Shown: positions 27,461 through 37,281, numbered from the stretch's first letter. The stretch: DNA of 64,000 nt from Natronococcus sp. A-GB1 (GCF_029688845.1 NZ_JARUKW010000020.1:1-64000), one strand, 5' to 3'. Notes: generated by a model not told the origin, from the letters alone. A program made the numbers and translations.

Positions 27461-28729
27461 ATGGCTCTGAACGCAAACGATCGATCGATCGCCGGCTTCA
27501 CGATGGCCGGTCACGCGCTGGTTCACTGGTTCGAGACGGCGATTCCGATCTTTCTGGTGGTCTGGCTCGCGGAGTTCGACGTGAGCATCGCCCTGCTCGG
27601 GCTGGTCGTCGCGCTCGGCTACGCTCCCTTCGGCATCGGCGCCCTGCCGGGCGGGATCCTGGCCGACCGCTACGGAACCAAACGGCTCATCGTGCTCTGT
27701 CTCGCGGGGATGAGCCTCGCCTTCCTCGTGCTCGCGACGAGTACGTCGATCTACGCGATCGCCGTCGGCCTCCTGCTCTGGGGCATCGCCGCCAGCATCT
27801 ACCACCCCGCCGGGCTCTCGCTGATCAGCACCGGCGTCGAGGAGCGCGGCACGGTGTTCGCCTGGCACGGGATCGCCGGCAACGCCGGGATCGCGCTCGG
27901 CCCGTTCGTCGCCGCGACGCTGCTGATCTTTCTCGACTGGCAGTACGTCGCCGCCATCCTCGCCGCTCCCGGGTTCCTGGCCGTGCTGTACGGCCTGACC
28001 GCGGAGTTCGATCCGACCGCCGCAGTCGAGGACGGCGTCGACGCGGGTGCCGACGAGGCGCTGTCGCTGTCGGATCTCCTCGACAACTCGAAGGCGCTGT
28101 TCGCGAGCGCGTTCGCCATCGTCTTCGTCATCGTCACCTTCGAAGGGCTGTACTACCGTGGGATGCTCACCTACCTCCCCGAGATCCTTCACGGGCTGCC
28201 CGCGATGGATGCCCTCGCACTGCCCGACGGGCTCGAGGGGATCGAGCCGGCCGACTACATCTACGTCGGTCTGCTGGTCGTCGGGATGGCTGGCCAGTAC
28301 GTCGGCGGAAAGCTCACGGATCGAATTGCGCCGGCACGGGGCCTGGCGGTCCTCTTCGCGGTTTTCGCCGTCCTCGCGTTGGCGTTTATTCCCGTTACGA
28401 CGATGGGACTGTGGGCGATCGTCGCCCTCTGTGGCGTCTTCGGGTTCTTCCTGTTCGCGATCCAGCCGTTCTACCAGAACGCCGTCGCGGTCTACACACC
28501 CGCCGACACTCGTGGGCTTTCCTACGGCTACACCTACCTCGGCGAGTTCGGCCTCGGGGCCGCAAGCATCGCGCTGGGCGGGTTCGTCCTCGACGTCTCG
28601 CTGGGCTGGTTCTTCGTGATGATCGCCGCGTTCGCGTTCGCCGGAATGGTGCTCTCTGCGGCCCTGGTGGCCGGTCTCGACTGGTTTGCCGACGCGAAGG
28701 CGACGCCCGAGACCGCTCCCGACGACTGA
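27461..28729 (+). CDS. Major facilitator superfamily transporter
   Basis: The 422-aa protein has twelve predicted membrane helices. It carries the MFS loop 2-3 motif GGILADRYGTKRLIVLCL and the second-half counterpart GGKLTDRIAPARGLAVLF, with a long central cytoplasmic loop near residues 185-205. The substrate cannot be deduced. It may be co-transcribed with homoserine kinase (66-nt gap), but a TATA-like CTTTTT at 28764-28770 suggests the latter has its own promoter. Confidence 0.88.
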   Translation: MALNANDRSIAGFTMAGHALVHWFETAIPIFLVVWLAEFDVSIALLGLVVALGYAPFGIGALPGGILADRYGTKRLIVLCLAGMSLAFLVLATSTSIYAIAVGLLLWGIAASIYHPAGLSLISTGVEERGTVFAWHGIAGNAGIALGPFVAATLLIFLDWQYVAAILAAPGFLAVLYGLTAEFDPTAAVEDGVDAGADEALSLSDLLDNSKALFASAFAIVFVIVTFEGLYYRGMLTYLPEILHGLPAMDALALPDGLEGIEPADYIYVGLLVVGMAGQYVGGKLTDRIAPARGLAVLFAVFAVLALAFIPVTTMGLWAIVALCGVFGFFLFAIQPFYQNAVAVYTPADTRGLSYGYTYLGEFGLGAASIALGGFVLDVSLGWFFVMIAAFAFAGMVLSAALVAGLDWFADAKATPETAPDD

Positions 28730-28795
28730 CGCGTCGTTCCGTCGATTCTCTCGTCGTTCGCTACCTTTTTGGCCGCTCTCTGGAAAGCACTCGGC

Positions 28796-29680
28796 ATGCT
28801 CACCGTGCGGGCTCCGGCGACCAGTGCGAACCTCGGGAGCGGCTTCGACATCTTCGGGGTCGCCCTCGGAGCGCCCGCCGACGTGATCCGGGTCGAGCGC
28901 GCCCCGGAGACGTCGATTTCGATCACCGGGGCCGGAAGCAACTACATCCCGACCGATCCGGAGAAAAACACTGTCGGCGCGGTCGCCGAGGCCCTCGACG
29001 CCCCGGCGACGATTCGGATCGACAAGGGGGTTCGTCCCTCCTCCGGCCTCGGTTCCTCGGCAGCTAGCGCAGCGGGGGCCGCGGTCGCCCTCAACGCCCT
29101 CTACGACCGGGGGCTCTCGAGGGAGGAACTCGTCCCCGTCGCCGCCAAGGGCGAGGCCCTGGTCTCGGGCGAGGCCCACCCCGACAACGTCGCCCCCTCG
29201 CTGCTGGGCGGCTTCACGATCGCAACCGACGACGGCGTCACTCAGGTCGACGCGTCGCTCCCGGTCGTCGCCTGCCTCCCCGAGACGAGCGTCTCGACGC
29301 GGGACGCCCGGGACGTCGTCCCGAAGACGGCCGCCCTTGAGGACGTCGTCGACACCGTCGGCCACGCCGCCACCCTCACCGTCGGGATGACCCGGGACGA
29401 CCCCGAACTCGTCGGCCAGGGGCTGAACGACGCCATCGTCACGCCGGAGCGCAGCGCCCTCATCGACGGCTACGACGCGGTTCGCGAGGCCGCCCTCGAG
29501 GCGGGCGCGACCGGTGTCACCGTCAGCGGTGCCGGCCCGGGCGTGCTCGCGGTCTGTTACGCCGCCGATCGGCGGGCGATCGCCGGCGCGATGATGGACG
29601 CCTTCGACGCCGAGGGGATCGAGAGCCGAGCGTACCAGACGACGATCGGCGAGGGAGCGCGGCTCTACTCGGACGGCTGA
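28796..29680 (+). CDS. thrB: Homoserine kinase
   Basis: The 294-aa GHMP kinase phosphorylates homoserine in threonine biosynthesis. Motif 1 is APATSANLGSGFDIFG at the N-terminus, the ATP-binding motif 2 is RPSSGLGSSAASAAGA near residue 80, and motif 3 is GVTVSGAGPGVLAVC near residue 240. The ATG at 28796 (MLTVRAPAT) is preferred over an upstream ATG at 28769. The length is normal. The downstream membrane-protein gene starts 11 nt later. Confidence 0.93.
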   Translation: MLTVRAPATSANLGSGFDIFGVALGAPADVIRVERAPETSISITGAGSNYIPTDPEKNTVGAVAEALDAPATIRIDKGVRPSSGLGSSAASAAGAAVALNALYDRGLSREELVPVAAKGEALVSGEAHPDNVAPSLLGGFTIATDDGVTQVDASLPVVACLPETSVSTRDARDVVPKTAALEDVVDTVGHAATLTVGMTRDDPELVGQGLNDAIVTPERSALIDGYDAVREAALEAGATGVTVSGAGPGVLAVCYAADRRAIAGAMMDAFDAEGIESRAYQTTIGEGARLYSDG

Positions 29681-29690
29681 TTCGTGTTCG

Positions 29691-30041
29691 ATGGGCACGC
29701 GAACCGACGCGGCGCTCTCGCTCGTCGCGCTCGCCGTCTTCGTCGCGTTCGCGGCTCTCGTCGACGCGTCGATCTCCCCGCTCTTTCTGGCAGTCGGCGG
29801 TCTCGGAGCGATCCTGTTCGAACTGGTTGCGTCCCGCGAGTACGACCTCGTCCGCCGGCACTGGGAGCGACGGGACGTTCAGGCCGCCTCGCTCGCCGCC
29901 GCGATCGGGCTCGCCGCCGTCGGCGCTCGAGTCGCGCCCGCGCCGGTACTGTCGCTGTGTTGTGGCGCGGTAGCGACCTATCTCGTGTTTCTCGGACTCG
30001 TCCGAGTCGGGGCTGTCCCGCCCCCTCGGACGTGGTGGTAG
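29691..30041 (+). CDS. Small membrane protein of unknown function
   Basis: The 116-aa product has about four hydrophobic segments with a basic linker (RRHWERRDVQA) in the middle. It starts 11 nt after the thrB stop and may be co-transcribed. No family is recognised. Confidence 0.65.
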   Translation: MGTRTDAALSLVALAVFVAFAALVDASISPLFLAVGGLGAILFELVASREYDLVRRHWERRDVQAASLAAAIGLAAVGARVAPAPVLSLCCGAVATYLVFLGLVRVGAVPPPRTWW

Positions 30042-30068
30042 GGCCGACCTGGCACTTTGCCCATGCCC

Positions 30069-30751
30069 TTAGTCGCGTCGGGCGCTCCGCCAGCGACGGC
30101 CGTACACGCGCGGGAACGTCTCGACCTTCGCGTGGCGAACGTCGGTCGGCACGGTCGAAACTCGCGTCGAGACGCTCGCAGGCAGCGGGCCGACGGGCAT
30201 CGAGGACACCGCCGTCGGGTTGTTCGACGACGGTCGTCGGCCCTCGTAGCCGGAGCCGCGCTGGTGGGACTCGTACAGCTCCTCGACCGTCGAGTGGGCG
30301 TCGATCACCGCCTCCCTGGCGGGCTCGAGTCGCTCCCTGACCTCCTGCTGAAACGCCGCGTTCGTGGCCTCCCCCTTCACGTCCTCGGCGAACGCCTCGA
30401 ACTCCTCGGCCGCCTCCGAATCGTCGTTCGAGTCGAACGCGTCGGAGCCGAGGACGTCCTCGAGTTCGGTCCGGAGCTCGCCGGACTCCCGTCCGAAGTC
30501 GGCGAGGTCGACGGCGTTCCAGAGCTCCCGCAGTTCGATCGCGCGTCGGAGGGCGTCGAGATCGAGCGCCAGCGTCGGATCCCGCTCCCGGATCGCCTCG
30601 GACAGCCGCTCGAGGTCGAGGACGTCGGGGAGCGCCTCGCCGTCGACGCCAGCGTCTCGTCCGAGGCCTCCTCGGCGACGGCTCGAAGCAGCCCCTCGAG
30701 GGCGTTCGTAAGGCGACCGAACAGCTGCTTCAGAGATGTCGACTGGCTCAT
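30069..30751 (-). pseudogene. Frameshifted hypothetical protein gene
   Basis: From the ATG at 30751 the frame reads MSQSTSLKQLFGRLTNALEG and continues to EEASDE, then becomes nonsense (Ser/Thr/Arg-rich). The other frame on the same strand resumes at once with DAGVDGEALPDVLDLER and runs to a stop at 30069. Adding one G between 30655 and 30656 joins them into 227 residues of consistent, acidic, helical protein. The restored protein has no membrane segment and a basic C-terminus. No family is recognised. It lies 97 nt downstream of pdxS on the same strand. A sequencing error or a real mutation could explain the break. Confidence 0.75.
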
Positions 30752-30848
30752 AGGGTCGGTACGCCCGGCACCGAAAAAACGGAGCTGCTTACCGATTCGT
30801 TCGAACGAAAACCGCCAGTATACGAGAACAGTCTCGATCGCTACCCGA

Positions 30849-31757
30849 TCAGACACCGCGACCTTGCAGCATCTCCTCCTCCTCGAGGTCGGCGTTGGCG
30901 TCGCCTTTCATTCCCTTCCCGAGGTTCGAGGCGATCTCGGCGAGGCGCTCGGGCTCGTCCCAGTTGTTGACCGCTTCGACGATCGCTTCGCCCATCTCGG
31001 TCGGGTTCTCGGCGCCGAAGATGCCGCTGCCGACGAAGATGCCGTCGCACTCGTGGTGCATCATGAGTGCGGCGTCGGCCGGCGTCGCGATACCGCCGGC
31101 GGCGAAGTTCACAACCGGAAGTCGGCCCATCTCGGCGGTCTCGTGGACCAGCTCGGCGGGCGCTTCGATATCGCGGGCGTAGGCCTCGCGCTCCTCGTGT
31201 TTCATTCCCTCGAGTTCGCGGATCGCGCCCTTGATCGTCCGCTGGTGGTGGACGGCCTGATTGACGTCGCCGGTGCCGGCCTCGCCCTTCGTGCGGATCA
31301 TCGCCGCGCCCTCCTCGATCCGGCGCAGGGCCTCGCCGAGGTTGCGGGCGCCACAGACGAACGGTGCGGTGAAGTCGCGCTTGTCGATGTGGTAGGCGTC
31401 GTCGGCCGGGGTGAGCACCTCGGACTCGTCGATCATGTCGACGCCGACAGCCTCGAGGATCTGGGCTTCCTTCGTGTGGCCGATTCGGGACTTGCCCATC
31501 ACCGGGATCGAGACCTCGTCGACGATCTCGGCGACGTCGGCGGGGTCGGCCATTCGGGCGACGCCGCCACGCTTGCGGATGTCTGCCGGAACGGCCTCGA
31601 GGGCCATGACGGCGACGGCGCCGGCGTCCTCGGCGATCCGAGCCTGTTCTTTGTCGACGACGTCCATGATAACGCCGCCCTTCTGCATCTGTGCGAAGCC
31701 GCGTTTCACGAGGTCCGTACCGCGTCGCAGCTCCTCGAGATTGGTAGTTTCGGCCAT
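30849..31757 (-). CDS. pdxS: Pyridoxal 5'-phosphate synthase lyase subunit PdxS
   Basis: The 302-aa (beta/alpha)8 protein makes pyridoxal phosphate from a pentose phosphate, a triose phosphate and ammonia from PdxT. Diagnostic stretches include [56 protein letters not shown], the [21 protein letters not shown] region, and [20 protein letters not shown]. The length is normal. pdxT is not in the window. The ATG at 31757 is well placed for the conserved start. Confidence 0.96.
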   Translation of the reverse strand: MAETTNLEELRRGTDLVKRGFAQMQKGGVIMDVVDKEQARIAEDAGAVAVMALEAVPADIRKRGGVARMADPADVAEIVDEVSIPVMGKSRIGHTKEAQILEAVGVDMIDESEVLTPADDAYHIDKRDFTAPFVCGARNLGEALRRIEEGAAMIRTKGEAGTGDVNQAVHHQRTIKGAIRELEGMKHEEREAYARDIEAPAELVHETAEMGRLPVVNFAAGGIATPADAALMMHHECDGIFVGSGIFGAENPTEMGEAIVEAVNNWDEPERLAEIASNLGKGMKGDANADLEEEEMLQGRGV

Positions 31758-31835
31758 GTGGCGGCGTTAGGACGCACTGCACTTACGCGTGTCCTTTATC
31801 GAGTGAGGGTCGGACGCGTTCCTCGAACCGTCGGT

Positions 31836-32597
31836 TCACCGAGAGGAGACCGGTTCGCCTCGGCTCAGTCGCGCCCGGACTCGAGCGCCGTACAGCCGAG
31901 CCAGCGGCCGTTGCCGGAGTCCGAGCTCCGACGCCAGCTCCGGAGCGACCTCGAGGCGGGTTCCGAGCGGCGGGCCGACCGAGACCTCGCCGCGAAGCTG
32001 CATCCGCGCTCGAATCAGTCCGCCGTCGCGAGCGGTGAAACTCGAGCTCTCCACGTCCTGAACTGATACGTCACACCGAGGTCGGGAGACTTCGAGTCGG
32101 ATCGCGTCCCCCTTTTCATCGGGGCCGTCGACGACGGTCCGAAGCCCCCGCGGTCCGTCGGTCACGGTGATCTGAGTCCGTTCCTTGGGATACCCCCAGA
32201 GTTCGCGGCCGAGCGCGACCGACGCGTCGCTCGTCACGGGCAGCCAGTGGACGTACCCACCCGGCTCGCCGCCGAGGAGCCTTGCGAGCGGTCGGTCCGT
32301 TCGGCTCGCCCAAACCGCCGGGACGATCACCGCGAACTCGTTGTAGGGCTTGAATTCGTCGCCGTGACCGACCCAATGGTACTGAATCCCGACGAGCGCG
32401 ACGCAGCCGACGCGGGGGGCGATCGACAGCGGCGAGAGCCGGTCCGGCAGGATCCCCTCGAGGATCGTCCGACGAGCCGGCACGACGACCCCACCGAGTG
32501 TACACGAGAGCTCGAGGGGGAGCGAGACGATGTGTCCGGTCGAGAGCTGCCGTTGCTCTTGGCTGTCCCGGTCCAGAGTTCCGGCGTGTGAGTCCAT
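31836..32597 (-). CDS. Acetoacetate decarboxylase family protein
   Basis: The 253-aa soluble protein resembles acetoacetate decarboxylases: LVGIQYHWVGHGDEFKPYNEFAV in the first half and RELWGYPKERTQITV (residues 131-145), where Lys138 is in the position expected for the Schiff-base lysine. Many haloarchaeal family members have unknown substrates, so the assignment stops at family level. The ATG at 32597 faces the divergent DUF1405 gene 92 nt away. No signal peptide. Confidence 0.8.
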   Translation of the reverse strand: MDSHAGTLDRDSQEQRQLSTGHIVSLPLELSCTLGGVVVPARRTILEGILPDRLSPLSIAPRVGCVALVGIQYHWVGHGDEFKPYNEFAVIVPAVWASRTDRPLARLLGGEPGGYVHWLPVTSDASVALGRELWGYPKERTQITVTDGPRGLRTVVDGPDEKGDAIRLEVSRPRCDVSVQDVESSSFTARDGGLIRARMQLRGEVSVGPPLGTRLEVAPELASELGLRQRPLARLYGARVRARLSRGEPVSSR

Positions 32598-32688
32598 AGG
32601 CTAACCGACGGCGGCGAGCGAAGTAGTGCTGTGGCCGGCCCGGGCGCAACCGCTACCGTTTTGCGGGTTCCGTTCGTCGCGCCGAACG

Positions 32689-33399
32689 ATGACCGCGTCG
32701 ACCGGGCTGCCCGACCGCGATCCGTTGCCGAGCTACCTCGCTCCCGTCCCGAAGACGCTCGAGGACCTCGGGCTGCGGTTCGCGTGGGTCGTCGTCGCAA
32801 TTAACCTCGCGGGCACCGCCTTCGGGTTCTGGTACTACTCGGCCCAGCTCGCGGCGACGCCGACGGTGATGTGGCCGTGGGTTCCAGACAGCCCGTTGGC
32901 GACGCTGTTTATCGCGCTCGCCATCGCCGCCTGGAAGCTGGGCCACGAACTGCCCTGGCTGACCGCGCTGGCCTTCTTCGGAAACATCGTCCTCGGGCTG
33001 TGGACGCCGTACACCCTACTGGTGTTTTACGAGACCTACGCCGCCCAGACACATCCGTTGATGTACCAGTTCCTGTTCTGGAGCCACCTCGCGATGGTCG
33101 TCCAGGCGTTCGTCCTCCATCGGATCACCGACTTTCCGGTCTGGGGGGTCGCCGTCGCCCTCGTCTGGTATACGTTCAACCTGATCGTCGACTACTTCGT
33201 TCCGATACTCGAGGGTCCCCACGGCGTCCACCACACGACGATCCCCGTGGCCCAGGACGAACCGATGTTCCTCGGCGCCGACGCGCTGGGCGTCGTCGGG
33301 GCCGGCGAGACGACGTTCGTGCTGCTGGCACTGTTCTTCGCGCTCGCGACGCGGGTCAAGAAGTGCGAGCTCGCGTCCTCGGAGCGCCCGCGGAGCTGA
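32689..33399 (+). CDS. DUF1405 family membrane protein
   Basis: The 236-aa protein has six hydrophobic segments, with the DUF1405-type stretches NLAGTAFGFWYYSAQL near the N-terminus, VLGLWTPYTLL and DYFVPILEGPHGVHH, where the conserved polar and His residues may bind a ligand. The ATG at 32689 (MTASTGLPDRDP) is preferred over an upstream ATG. It ends 4 nt from the convergent Tat-protein gene. Function unknown. Confidence 0.82.
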   Translation: MTASTGLPDRDPLPSYLAPVPKTLEDLGLRFAWVVVAINLAGTAFGFWYYSAQLAATPTVMWPWVPDSPLATLFIALAIAAWKLGHELPWLTALAFFGNIVLGLWTPYTLLVFYETYAAQTHPLMYQFLFWSHLAMVVQAFVLHRITDFPVWGVAVALVWYTFNLIVDYFVPILEGPHGVHHTTIPVAQDEPMFLGADALGVVGAGETTFVLLALFFALATRVKKCELASSERPRS

Positions 33400-33402
33400 C
33401 GA

Positions 33403-34326
33403 TCACTCCTCGAGATCTCGGGACCCGAACCGGTACTCGATGCCATCGTACTCGAGGATGTCTCCGTTGTCGACCGTCCGCCCGAACCGGCTGCCGGTTT
33501 CGCGTCGATCCTCGAGACGGACGCGTCCCGCGCCGCGATTCTCGGCCAGCGCGAGCAGGGTTCGGAGCTGCTCGTCGCGAACGACTTGTTCGAAAATAAT
33601 GCGCTCGCCGGATCGCGACCCGTCAACTCGAACCAGTTCGTATGCCGTAGCCCGCTCGGCGCCGTTGAGCCGGTCGGTTCGTGCGACGAGCGTCTCCGAC
33701 CCGTCGTCCTCGCTCCACTCCACCGACGAAACCGTGGGTGCGGGCTCGAGCGACAGTGGCTCCGCGGTCAGTTCGAACGTCTCGACGAGCGCCGTCTTCG
33801 CGTCGGCGTCGTCGCTCGCCGACCAGCCGTCGATACCGAACGCGTAGATCCCGTCCCTGAGGCCCCGAAATCGAGCGTGGCTCCGGTCCGGCGAATCGAG
33901 TCGTCCGCCGTTCTCGAGGCCGTCGTTGTCGATCGAGAGCGTCCACTCCATCGAACCGCCGACGCGAAGCGAGTGAAGCGGCAGCGGAATCGTTCGACGA
34001 GCAACGTTGAACCACGTCCCGTCCTCGTACTTGTGGAGTCGCCAGCCGTACTGGTTCGTGTTGAACGTCCGTCCGGAGCGGTTCCTGAGCGCGAACGTGA
34101 TCGATCCGGGAGCGGTCATCGACGCCGTCGACGGCTCGAAAAGTAATCCCACTCGGCCGGCCTCGTTGCAAACTGTCGCGTCGATCCGATCGCCATAGTC
34201 GGGACAGTCGATTCGTGCGGCAGTCGGTCGGTCCGAATCGGCGTTCGTTGCTACTCCGAACCCGACGCCTGCGATACCCGTCCCACCGAGTGCGAGGAGG
34301 GCGCGGCGCGAAACGGGGCTGCGCAT
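33403..34326 (-). CDS. Tat-exported hypothetical protein
   Basis: The 307-aa protein begins MRSPVSRRALLALGGTGIAG, a clear twin-arginine signal followed by a hydrophobic stretch. No lipobox cysteine follows. The rest is soluble with beta-sandwich-like features (SITFALRNRSGRTFNTNQYGW and MEWTLSIDN). The ATG at 34326 is chosen because the signal starts there and a TATA box (CATTTAT) is centred 28 nt upstream. No family is recognised. Confidence 0.75.
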   Translation of the reverse strand: MRSPVSRRALLALGGTGIAGVGFGVATNADSDRPTAARIDCPDYGDRIDATVCNEAGRVGLLFEPSTASMTAPGSITFALRNRSGRTFNTNQYGWRLHKYEDGTWFNVARRTIPLPLHSLRVGGSMEWTLSIDNDGLENGGRLDSPDRSHARFRGLRDGIYAFGIDGWSASDDADAKTALVETFELTAEPLSLEPAPTVSSVEWSEDDGSETLVARTDRLNGAERATAYELVRVDGSRSGERIIFEQVVRDEQLRTLLALAENRGAGRVRLEDRRETGSRFGRTVDNGDILEYDGIEYRFGSRDLEE

Positions 34327-34350
34327 ATCAGATGTATCACAACTTCCAAC

Positions 34351-34357
34351 ATAAATG
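34351..34357 (-). promoter_or_regulatory. TATA element for the Tat-exported protein
   Basis: The minus strand reads CATTTAT, centred 28 nt before the ATG at 34326, predicting a leaderless transcript. The 286-nt gap to the divergent ABC gene holds separate promoters for both directions. Confidence 0.5.
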
Positions 34358-34532
34358 TCCGGCAAACTGAAACGCCAGTTTCGGGACGTCGAACGATGCT
34401 CGCCGGTAGCTTCGACGAGACCGCCACCCCGTCGTCAACGGTCGTGTTGTGTTACGACACAGTTTGCCGACGTCGTTCGGTGAGACCGATTCCGTCATCA
34501 CGAGAAGAGAGTGTTCGCTACTGTGAATACGA

Positions 34533-34540
34533 CTTTATAT
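34533..34540 (+). promoter_or_regulatory. TATA element for the ABC exporter operon
   Basis: CTTTATAT would place the transcript start near 34563, giving a leader of about 50 nt before the ATPase ATG at 34613. Confidence 0.45.
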
Positions 34541-34612
34541 TCGGGATCGGTGTCGAACGAGCTACAGCGGTCGTCGCGGCCGACCGCGAGTTCCCGACAC
34601 GAGTGGTCACGT

Positions 34613-35554
34613 ATGTGTGCCCAGACCGAAACCCTCGACACCGAACCGGACCGCGGCGCGTCACCGATCAGACTGGACGACCTCACCAAACGCTACGGCG
34701 AGGTCACCGCCAACGACACCGTTAGCTTCGAGGTCGGGGCCGGCGAGATCTTCGGCTATCTCGGCCCGAACGGCGCAGGCAAGACCACGACGATCCGGCT
34801 GCTGCTCGGTCTCATCAAACCGACCTCGGGCTCCGCGGAAGTGCTGGGTGCAGATATCCGAGATCGGCGGGCGCTCACCGACGTGAAAGCCGATATCGGC
34901 TATCTTCCCGACTCGCTCGGCTTCGAGGAGCGCCTGACGGGACGCCAGGTGCTCGACTACTTCGCCCGGATGCGCGGCGACGAGCGCCGCGAGGAGCTAC
35001 TCGAGCTGTTTCGCCCGCCGCTGGACAAGCGCGTCGAAACGTACTCCCACGGGAACAAACGGATGCTCGGCATCGTCCAGGCGTTCATGCACGATCCGGA
35101 CCTCGCGATTCTCGACGAGCCGACGTCCGGCCTCGACCCGCTCAAACAGGATCGGATGCACGCGTTTCTCGAGGCGGAACGCGACGCCGGCAAGACGATT
35201 TTCTTCTCCTCACACGTCCTCAGCGAAGTCCAACGCGTCTGTGATCGAGTCGGGATCATTCGGAACGGGGAACTGGTCGCGCTCGAGGAGATCGACGACC
35301 TGCTCAAACGCGGCGGCAAACGCGTCCGGGTGCAGCTGGCAGCGCCGGTGGACGAGTCGGCGTTCGTTACGTCGGAAATGATCAACGTCGAAATCATCGA
35401 TGCCACGGTCCGGTTCACCTACACCGGCAAGCCCGCCGAATTGCTGGAGTATCTCGTCCAGTTCGCGGTCGAGGACGTCGACATCAGCGATCCACAGCTC
35501 GACGACATCTTCAAACACTACTACGGAGACGATCCTCCGGCGGGTGCGGGATGA
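34613..35554 (+). CDS. ABC-2 type transporter ATP-binding protein
   Basis: The 313-aa ATPase has Walker A GPNGAGKTT, the variant signature YSHGNKRMLG, Walker B DLAILDEPTSGLDP, and the His switch SSHVLSEV. A C-terminal domain of about 80 residues follows. The ATG at 34613 (MCAQTETLDTE) is preferred to the upstream in-frame starts because it lies after the TATA box at 34533-34540 at a reasonable distance. It is followed by two tandem permeases with 4-nt overlaps, the likely exporter. Confidence 0.87.
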   Translation: MCAQTETLDTEPDRGASPIRLDDLTKRYGEVTANDTVSFEVGAGEIFGYLGPNGAGKTTTIRLLLGLIKPTSGSAEVLGADIRDRRALTDVKADIGYLPDSLGFEERLTGRQVLDYFARMRGDERREELLELFRPPLDKRVETYSHGNKRMLGIVQAFMHDPDLAILDEPTSGLDPLKQDRMHAFLEAERDAGKTIFFSSHVLSEVQRVCDRVGIIRNGELVALEEIDDLLKRGGKRVRVQLAAPVDESAFVTSEMINVEIIDATVRFTYTGKPAELLEYLVQFAVEDVDISDPQLDDIFKHYYGDDPPAGAG

Positions 35555-36333
35555 CGGCGATCCTGCGGGTCGAGTCGACGAAACTGTCTCGCAGCTCGCT
35601 CGTCCTTACGGGGCTGTTCGCTCTCCTCTCGGCGTTTTTCTTCGTGGTGTTTCCGGCATTCGCCGAGGAGGCGGAGCTCATCGAGGAGGCGTTTCCGGCG
35701 TTTCTCGTCGGCCTGCTCGGCATCGAGGAGTTACACACCATCGAGGGGTTCGTCGGCGGCTATATCTTCTCGGTCATCTGGGTCCTTTTCGCGGGGATCT
35801 ACTTCGCCTACGCCGCTGGTGGACTGATCGCCGGAGACGTTCGCGCGCGCCGGATGGATCTGTTGCTCTCGAACCCGGTTTCGCGCGAGTCGGTGGTGCT
35901 CCAGAAGGTCGCCGCGCTCTGGGTGCCGCTGGTGGCGCTGAATATCGGCCTATTCGTCGTCGTGTACGCTGCGGCAGCGGCAATCGGTGAGACGCTCGAC
36001 CTCGTCTCGCTCGGGGTGGCGCATCTCCTCACGGTCCCGTACCTGCTGGTCTGTGCCGGGATCGGCATCCTCTTCTCCGTCACTCTCGACCGCGTCGAGA
36101 GCGCGCAAGCCGGTGCGCTGGGACTCGTGTTCGTTCTCTGGCTGGTCGAGGGGCTCTCGGAGACGGCACCGGAGTACGACTGGATCGGTCTCGTCTCGCC
36201 GAGCCGGTACTACGATCCGTCCGCGATCCTCGTCCACGAGGAGTATGCGCTTGGAGACGCCGCGATCCTGCTGGTGGCGTTTCTCGCACTGCTCGGACTC
36301 GCACTCTTGGTGTTCGCGCGGAGGGATATCTGA
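35551..36333 (+). CDS. ABC-2 type permease, first of a tandem pair
   Basis: The 260-aa permease has six hydrophobic segments and begins MTAILRVESTKLSRSSLV, with the conserved loop RARRMDLLLSNPVSRESVVLQKVAALWVPL. It is closely paralogous to the next gene, sharing among others the AEEAELIEEAFPA and SRYYDPSAILVHEEYA stretches. It overlaps the ATPase stop by 4 nt. The two permeases probably form a heterodimer. Confidence 0.85.
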   Translation: MTAILRVESTKLSRSSLVLTGLFALLSAFFFVVFPAFAEEAELIEEAFPAFLVGLLGIEELHTIEGFVGGYIFSVIWVLFAGIYFAYAAGGLIAGDVRARRMDLLLSNPVSRESVVLQKVAALWVPLVALNIGLFVVVYAAAAAIGETLDLVSLGVAHLLTVPYLLVCAGIGILFSVTLDRVESAQAGALGLVFVLWLVEGLSETAPEYDWIGLVSPSRYYDPSAILVHEEYALGDAAILLVAFLALLGLALLVFARRDI

Positions 36334-37196
36334 TGGGGGCAAAACCGGAATCCGACGGCACTAACGCACGCCAGGCGTCGAAATTCGACATGCAATCCGC
36401 TATCGGCGGCGCCGCGACGGCCATCCTGCGCGTCGAATCCGGCAAGCGCGTCCGCAGTTCGGTCGTGCTGGTGGTCGTCTTCGCCCTGCTTGCCGCGATG
36501 TACTTCGCGATGTTTCCGAGCATCCAGGAGGAGGCGGAACTGCTCGAGGAGGCGTTTCCTGCGGTCTTTTTCGACATGTTCGGGATCGAAGCGCTGCACA
36601 CCATCGAGGGGTTCATCGCCGCGGAGATCTACTCGTTTTTCTGGATCGTTCTCGTCGGCATCTACTTCGCCTACGTCGGCGCCGGCATGATCGCGAAAGA
36701 CGTCGACGAGCGGAAGATGGACCTCACGCTCTCCAATCCCGTCTCGCGTGAATCGGTGGTACTCCAGAAGATTGCCGCCCTCTGGCTCCCGCTGGTCGTG
36801 CTGAACGTGGGCGTCGGCGGGATCGTCCTCCTCGGCGGGATCATCATCGGCGAACCGCTCGATCCGGTTGCCGTCGCGATGGTGCACCTGCTCTCGATCC
36901 CGTACCTGCTGGTCTGCGGTACGATCGGGTTGCTCGTCTCCGTCGTGATCGACCACGTCCGGACTGCCCGGGCAACCGCACTGACCGTCGTCTTCGTCCT
37001 GTGGCTGGTCGAGGGTATCTCCCGATTGGACGAAAACTACGAGTGGATCGGCGCGGTCGGTCCGAGCCGGTACTACGACGAGACGGCGATCCTCGTTCGC
37101 GAGGAGTACGCGTTCGCCGACGCCGGAATTCTCCTCGTGGCGTTTCTTGCGTTGCTCGGCGTCGCCGTTTTCGTCTTCGTGCGCCGGGACATCTGA
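36333..37196 (+). CDS. ABC-2 type permease, second of a tandem pair
   Basis: The 287-aa permease is a tandem duplicate of the preceding gene, with an N-terminal extension of about 27 residues. Shared signatures include QEEAELLEEAFPAVFF, LHTIEGF, VSRESVVLQKIAALWLPL and PSRYYDETAILVREEYA. Its ATG overlaps the previous stop as ATGA-type coupling at 36333. About six membrane segments. The duplicates differ in the loops, which suggests distinct roles in one heterodimeric transporter. Confidence 0.85.
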   Translation: MGAKPESDGTNARQASKFDMQSAIGGAATAILRVESGKRVRSSVVLVVVFALLAAMYFAMFPSIQEEAELLEEAFPAVFFDMFGIEALHTIEGFIAAEIYSFFWIVLVGIYFAYVGAGMIAKDVDERKMDLTLSNPVSRESVVLQKIAALWLPLVVLNVGVGGIVLLGGIIIGEPLDPVAVAMVHLLSIPYLLVCGTIGLLVSVVIDHVRTARATALTVVFVLWLVEGISRLDENYEWIGAVGPSRYYDETAILVREEYAFADAGILLVAFLALLGVAVFVFVRRDI

Positions 37197-37281
37197 GGCG
37201 GGTCGTCCCCTCGAGCGAACAGTCGGTCCGCGAGGAACGAAGGTCGGGGCTATATCGAAGCCGACGGCGTGTACCCTTCGT

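Noticed and set aside
27344-29698. Minus-strand frame of 784 residues across MFS and thrB
   Set aside because: It is Glu/Arg/Gly-rich antisense of two recognised genes, a typical artefact of high GC.
30057-32066. Plus-strand frame of 669 residues opposite the frameshifted gene and pdxS
   Set aside because: Antisense of pdxS and its neighbours, without protein features.
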